Shown here in pieces: positions 61,099 through 64,000 of a stretch of 64,000 bases of DNA. Made by a program: the position numbers and the translations under genes. The DNA is from Halisarca cf. caerulea (taxonomy: Eukaryota > Porifera > Demospongiae > Chondrillida > Halisarcidae). The first letter of the stretch is position 1, and the number at the start of each line of letters is the position of its first letter. The DNA is taken from assembly GCA_963170055.1 (NCBI GenBank), contig CAUJGJ010000444.1, forward strand, positions 1,886,001-1,950,000. The letters run 5' to 3'. Under the pieces are notes generated by a model that worked only from the letters and a program-made list of their open reading frames with translations, ran no database searches and was not told where the DNA came from.

Positions 61099-63130
61099 TC
61101 AGGGTATCAGGGTATCAGGATATCTTATTTAGACTGGGAAGCCTTTAGCCATGGGCTATTCTGACAGGCACCCAGTAGAAAAGAAAAGAAAACAATACAA
61201 TAATTATAAAAGTAAAAGGAAATGCAAAATTTATAATTAGATAATGCAAGAGTACGTAGTGAGTAGTGTAGACAAATTACAAACATGCAACTAGAAGAGC
61301 AGAGAGATCATGCACGTGCAAGGTAATATGAAGGTGAGTCAAGTAGAATAAAAAAGGTCAGCACATCTTGAGGAAAAGGCTTGGTAGTCTTGTAGTTCTC
61401 TGACACTGCGTGGGAGAGATCTCCATAAGGTCCTTTGTGGTGCATATATTGCGGAGTATGCCATAGGGATACACCTGCGAAGATGAGTACTTCCTGCCCA
61501 AATTAGGATTTGACAGAGGGAAAGTTTAGTTGTGTTCGAAGTGGAAGAAGAACGAGTTTTGTAATGAGAGGAAGTAGAAGTAGAAGAGAATTATATAGCC
61601 GTGAAAGATAGTCTGGAGCTTGGTATGACAAACATCTAAGCATGTTTTCTCAAGGTGAGAGTTGTTAGTCCAAGATCCTTAAGACGAGTAGAAGAATCAC
61701 GACGTCTATGAAGCACTATATCTTACAAAGTTCAACAAAAATTCCAAACAATGGGACTCCTTCAGTGTACAACCATCCCTGACAACATCACAGTAATCAA
61801 AGTACATACGTAAGGGAGGACATACAGTAAGATTTGAGATAAAGGAGAAGAACAGGGCAAGGGAGAAACCAAGAAAGCCTTCTAAGGAGATTTAGACTTA
61901 ATGGGATACCTTTCCACAGATCAATGACATGATCACTCCAAGTAAGAGTTTCGTTGATATAATGACTCTAAGGTACTTAGAATCCCAAACTTGTTCAGCA
62001 GCCTTTCCATCAATGCTGAGTTGTAAACCAGCTAGTGTTCGCTTTCTTACAGCAGGGATGGAGAAGCATGTATAGTTAGTTTTGATGTATTCAGTACAAG
62101 TCCATTATTTAATATCCACAGGTTCACCCGATCAAGAGGGATTTGAAGGGAGGAATTCGAACATAGCAAGATTGTTACTAATGATGTACATAGTAAATTG
62201 CTGTCGTCGGCAAACAAGACTATAGTATTATAAGGCAAGTAGGAAGGCATGTCATTCATGATCGAAGGAAGAGAAAAGTAAAGGACCTTGAGGGACACCA
62301 GAAGTGGGAAAACCAGGAGAAGAATACGTAGGAGTCACTATCATGTTAGTGATTTGCTACAAAAGATCGAAATCAAGCAGAAGGAGGAGAAAAGACCAAG
62401 TTGAGAGGGTTTTGCCAGGAGTAGTTCATGTTGCACAGCGCATGTCAAAGGCTTTTGAGATATGCAGAAACACAACACCATTAATTGCAACATATTGTTT
62501 CTTGTCTAGGGCTTTATACCAGTTTTCTGGGCAAATAATGTTTGGGTGGAATGAGAAAGACGGAAGCCAGATTGATTGTTAGACTGAAGGTGAGATTTCT
62601 ACAACAGTTCACTGCTTACAGAAAGTAAGGAGATACACAGTCACCACGTTTGTGTAGGGCCTTAGCCCATGCATATTCCCAGGGTTCAGGAAAGACAAAA
62701 GATCGAAGCGATAGAAAAGTTGAGAATAGAGCTAGTGAATATACTGTAAGAGAGAAGAATATGACCAATCAACCAGCAATAAAACAGTGGCAGGAATACT
62801 ATCAGGACCAGGTCTCTGACGAGAGCATCTAGGTTTGAACGGAGCAATAACATGCATCTGCACCAGGCCAGGGAATTGGAAGTCATGCAAGGACAAAATA
62901 CTTAGTGCATGTGCTTGGTAGGTGGAGGAGGAAGAGGAGCATCGGATCCAGAACAGAGGACGATATGGAACCAAAGTGGTTGCTTGGAGTGTCAGCAATG
63001 GAGAAAGAGTTCATTGTAGAGGAGCAGTGGCAGGAATACCATACCATACCATACCAGGCAATTTCTTGAGGGGAAGATGAGACACCAGCATTTTTAAGTG
63101 TATTTACAAGAGTGGAAGGATGCAATTATT
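61099..63130 (-). mobile_element. LINE, decayed, with (TGATACC)n tail
   Basis: Minus-strand order: PGPDSIPATVLL (about 62800), ISKAFDM (about 62440), SGVPQG (about 62300), IMNDMPSYLPYNTIVLFADD (62270-62200), then a long 3' region ending in TCTAAATAAGATATCCTGAT and TGATACC repeats at about 61099-61125. SGVPQG and FADD are reverse transcriptase motifs B and C. Frames are broken throughout. Confidence 0.82.
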
Positions 63131-63499
63131 ATATGCATATATATATAGATTTAGTAATCCATGAGCAAGGTCCTTCTTTACATGGAAGGTCTTCATTGGA
63201 ATGTGCAATTAAGTCTGTACTTCTGTGATGGTGGTCATTTCAAGGACTACTTGCAACTACATTTTATTGTACACAACTAGTTTTTGCATAAAATATATAA
63301 GGAGAAGGTGTTCTCCAGTCATAGTGCACACGTACATTACTGTAATTCATTGTATGGCTATATTACTGTATGTGTATAGAATCCTAGATGTTATTAATGT
63401 ACTACATACTGTACCATATAACAAGAACTTGTGGACTGTTTTTAATTTACTCTTGTTGCATGTAATGCTCGCCGTGACTGACGTCACCAGGAAGGCCCA
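63131..63499. other. Unassigned intergenic DNA
   Basis: Nothing recognised. Confidence 0.4.
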
Positions 63500-63556
63500 G
63501 TAACGTCAGTCCCCGAAAATGGCCAAGCGAGATTGGGTCTGAGCTATGCCGGACTA
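63500..63556. mobile_element. Half copy of the GTCTGGG hairpin MITE
   Basis: ACGTCAGTCCCCGAAAATGG then GCGAGATTGGGTCTGAGCTA matches the right half of 12931-13060 (ACGTCAGTCCCCGATAAAG, GAACGCGGTCTGGGCTA). Confidence 0.7.
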
Positions 63557-63654
63557 TATGCAATGGGATCTGGTATATATCCAACAGCATCTGTTCCCCA
63601 TAATTAAAGTTGTCAGATGAATTTAAAATCAGGTAAAATTGTGTACAGTTTTTA

Positions 63655-63735
63655 GGGATGGGGATTCACAACAGAGTGCTGGATAATGAGGTTTTTTGAT
63701 AAGCCAGTGTCAGATAAATCAAATCTGACTGTATC
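63655..63735. mobile_element. Half copy of the pogo-like MITE
   Basis: GTGCTGGATAATGAGG then CCAGTGTCAGATAAATCAAA and TCTGACTGTAT match the right half of the element at 27343-27515. Confidence 0.55.
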
Positions 63736-64000
63736 TATAGTACTATAAAATATTAATATATGTATTTACATGTACAAATATACTGTTAGTTGTTAATTTC
63801 TTTTATGAAAGCTTTTGTGGTCTGATGCAATTGTGAGGACGTTGACAAGATACATGCATGTGGGGCTGCATGCTGCACACAACATATATCAGATGTACAT
63901 GTTATTGCAATTTTGGATGTAACTTGTGGCTGTTCCAACATGTCAACACCATGCAGTATATACCTAGGTATACTGTATGATTTATTATAACCATATTATT
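63736..64000. other. Unassigned window end
   Basis: A+T-rich DNA without a recognised feature. Confidence 0.4.

Overview
This is a nuclear genome window from an animal. Two conserved metazoan genes with GT-AG introns lie in tandem on the + strand: a PITHD1-like gene (7 exons, 16454-42898, 203 aa) and an RCC1-like gene (4 exons, 43883-58383, 457 aa). I assembled both by joining exons whose phases agree and whose peptides follow the known families. The retroelement families, the A+T-rich composition and the frequent TACGTA words suggest a marine invertebrate. A sponge or other non-bilaterian is my guess, but no taxon is proven. There is no bacterial-style operon, CRISPR array, or convincing tRNA or rRNA gene.

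Layout. 1-8650 is a satellite array: about 46 monomers of 145 bp with higher-order duplications, then a related 143-bp family that decays outward. 8650-12900 holds low-complexity DNA, a degenerate GGTGA/CACC array, a roughly 489-bp tandem repeat split by a DNA transposon, and pseudogene scraps. 12931-16260 holds a hairpin MITE, a minus-strand non-LTR retrotransposon with a restriction-like endonuclease domain and a 14-bp target-site duplication, and a LINE 3' end. 16272-16374 has overlapping hairpins with ETS- and YY1-like words just upstream of PITHD1. PITHD1 introns 1-4 (7.2, 11.7, 3.0 and 3.4 kb) are swollen by transposable elements, while introns 5 and 6 are 90 and 428 bp. RCC1 intron 1 (9.2 kb) carries a 5.75-kb Ty3/gypsy element with 275-bp LTRs, and a PIF/Harbinger transposase sits inside that element. 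58384-64000 is intergenic: a tandem duplication, a large foldback element, an AT microsatellite and a decayed LINE.

The most unusual signal is a set of about eight small DNA elements, nearly all in introns and flanked by TA. Each has its own terminal inverted repeat, and its ends carry clusters of an element-specific short word resembling a multi-site protein-binding array. Two of them still hold pieces of a Tc1/mariner-like helix-turn-helix protein. The second notable signal is a foldback family whose arms are minisatellites of a 16-bp GGGCTAGACATGCATA-type unit, seen three times. All functions are inferred from motifs read by eye; no database search was run.
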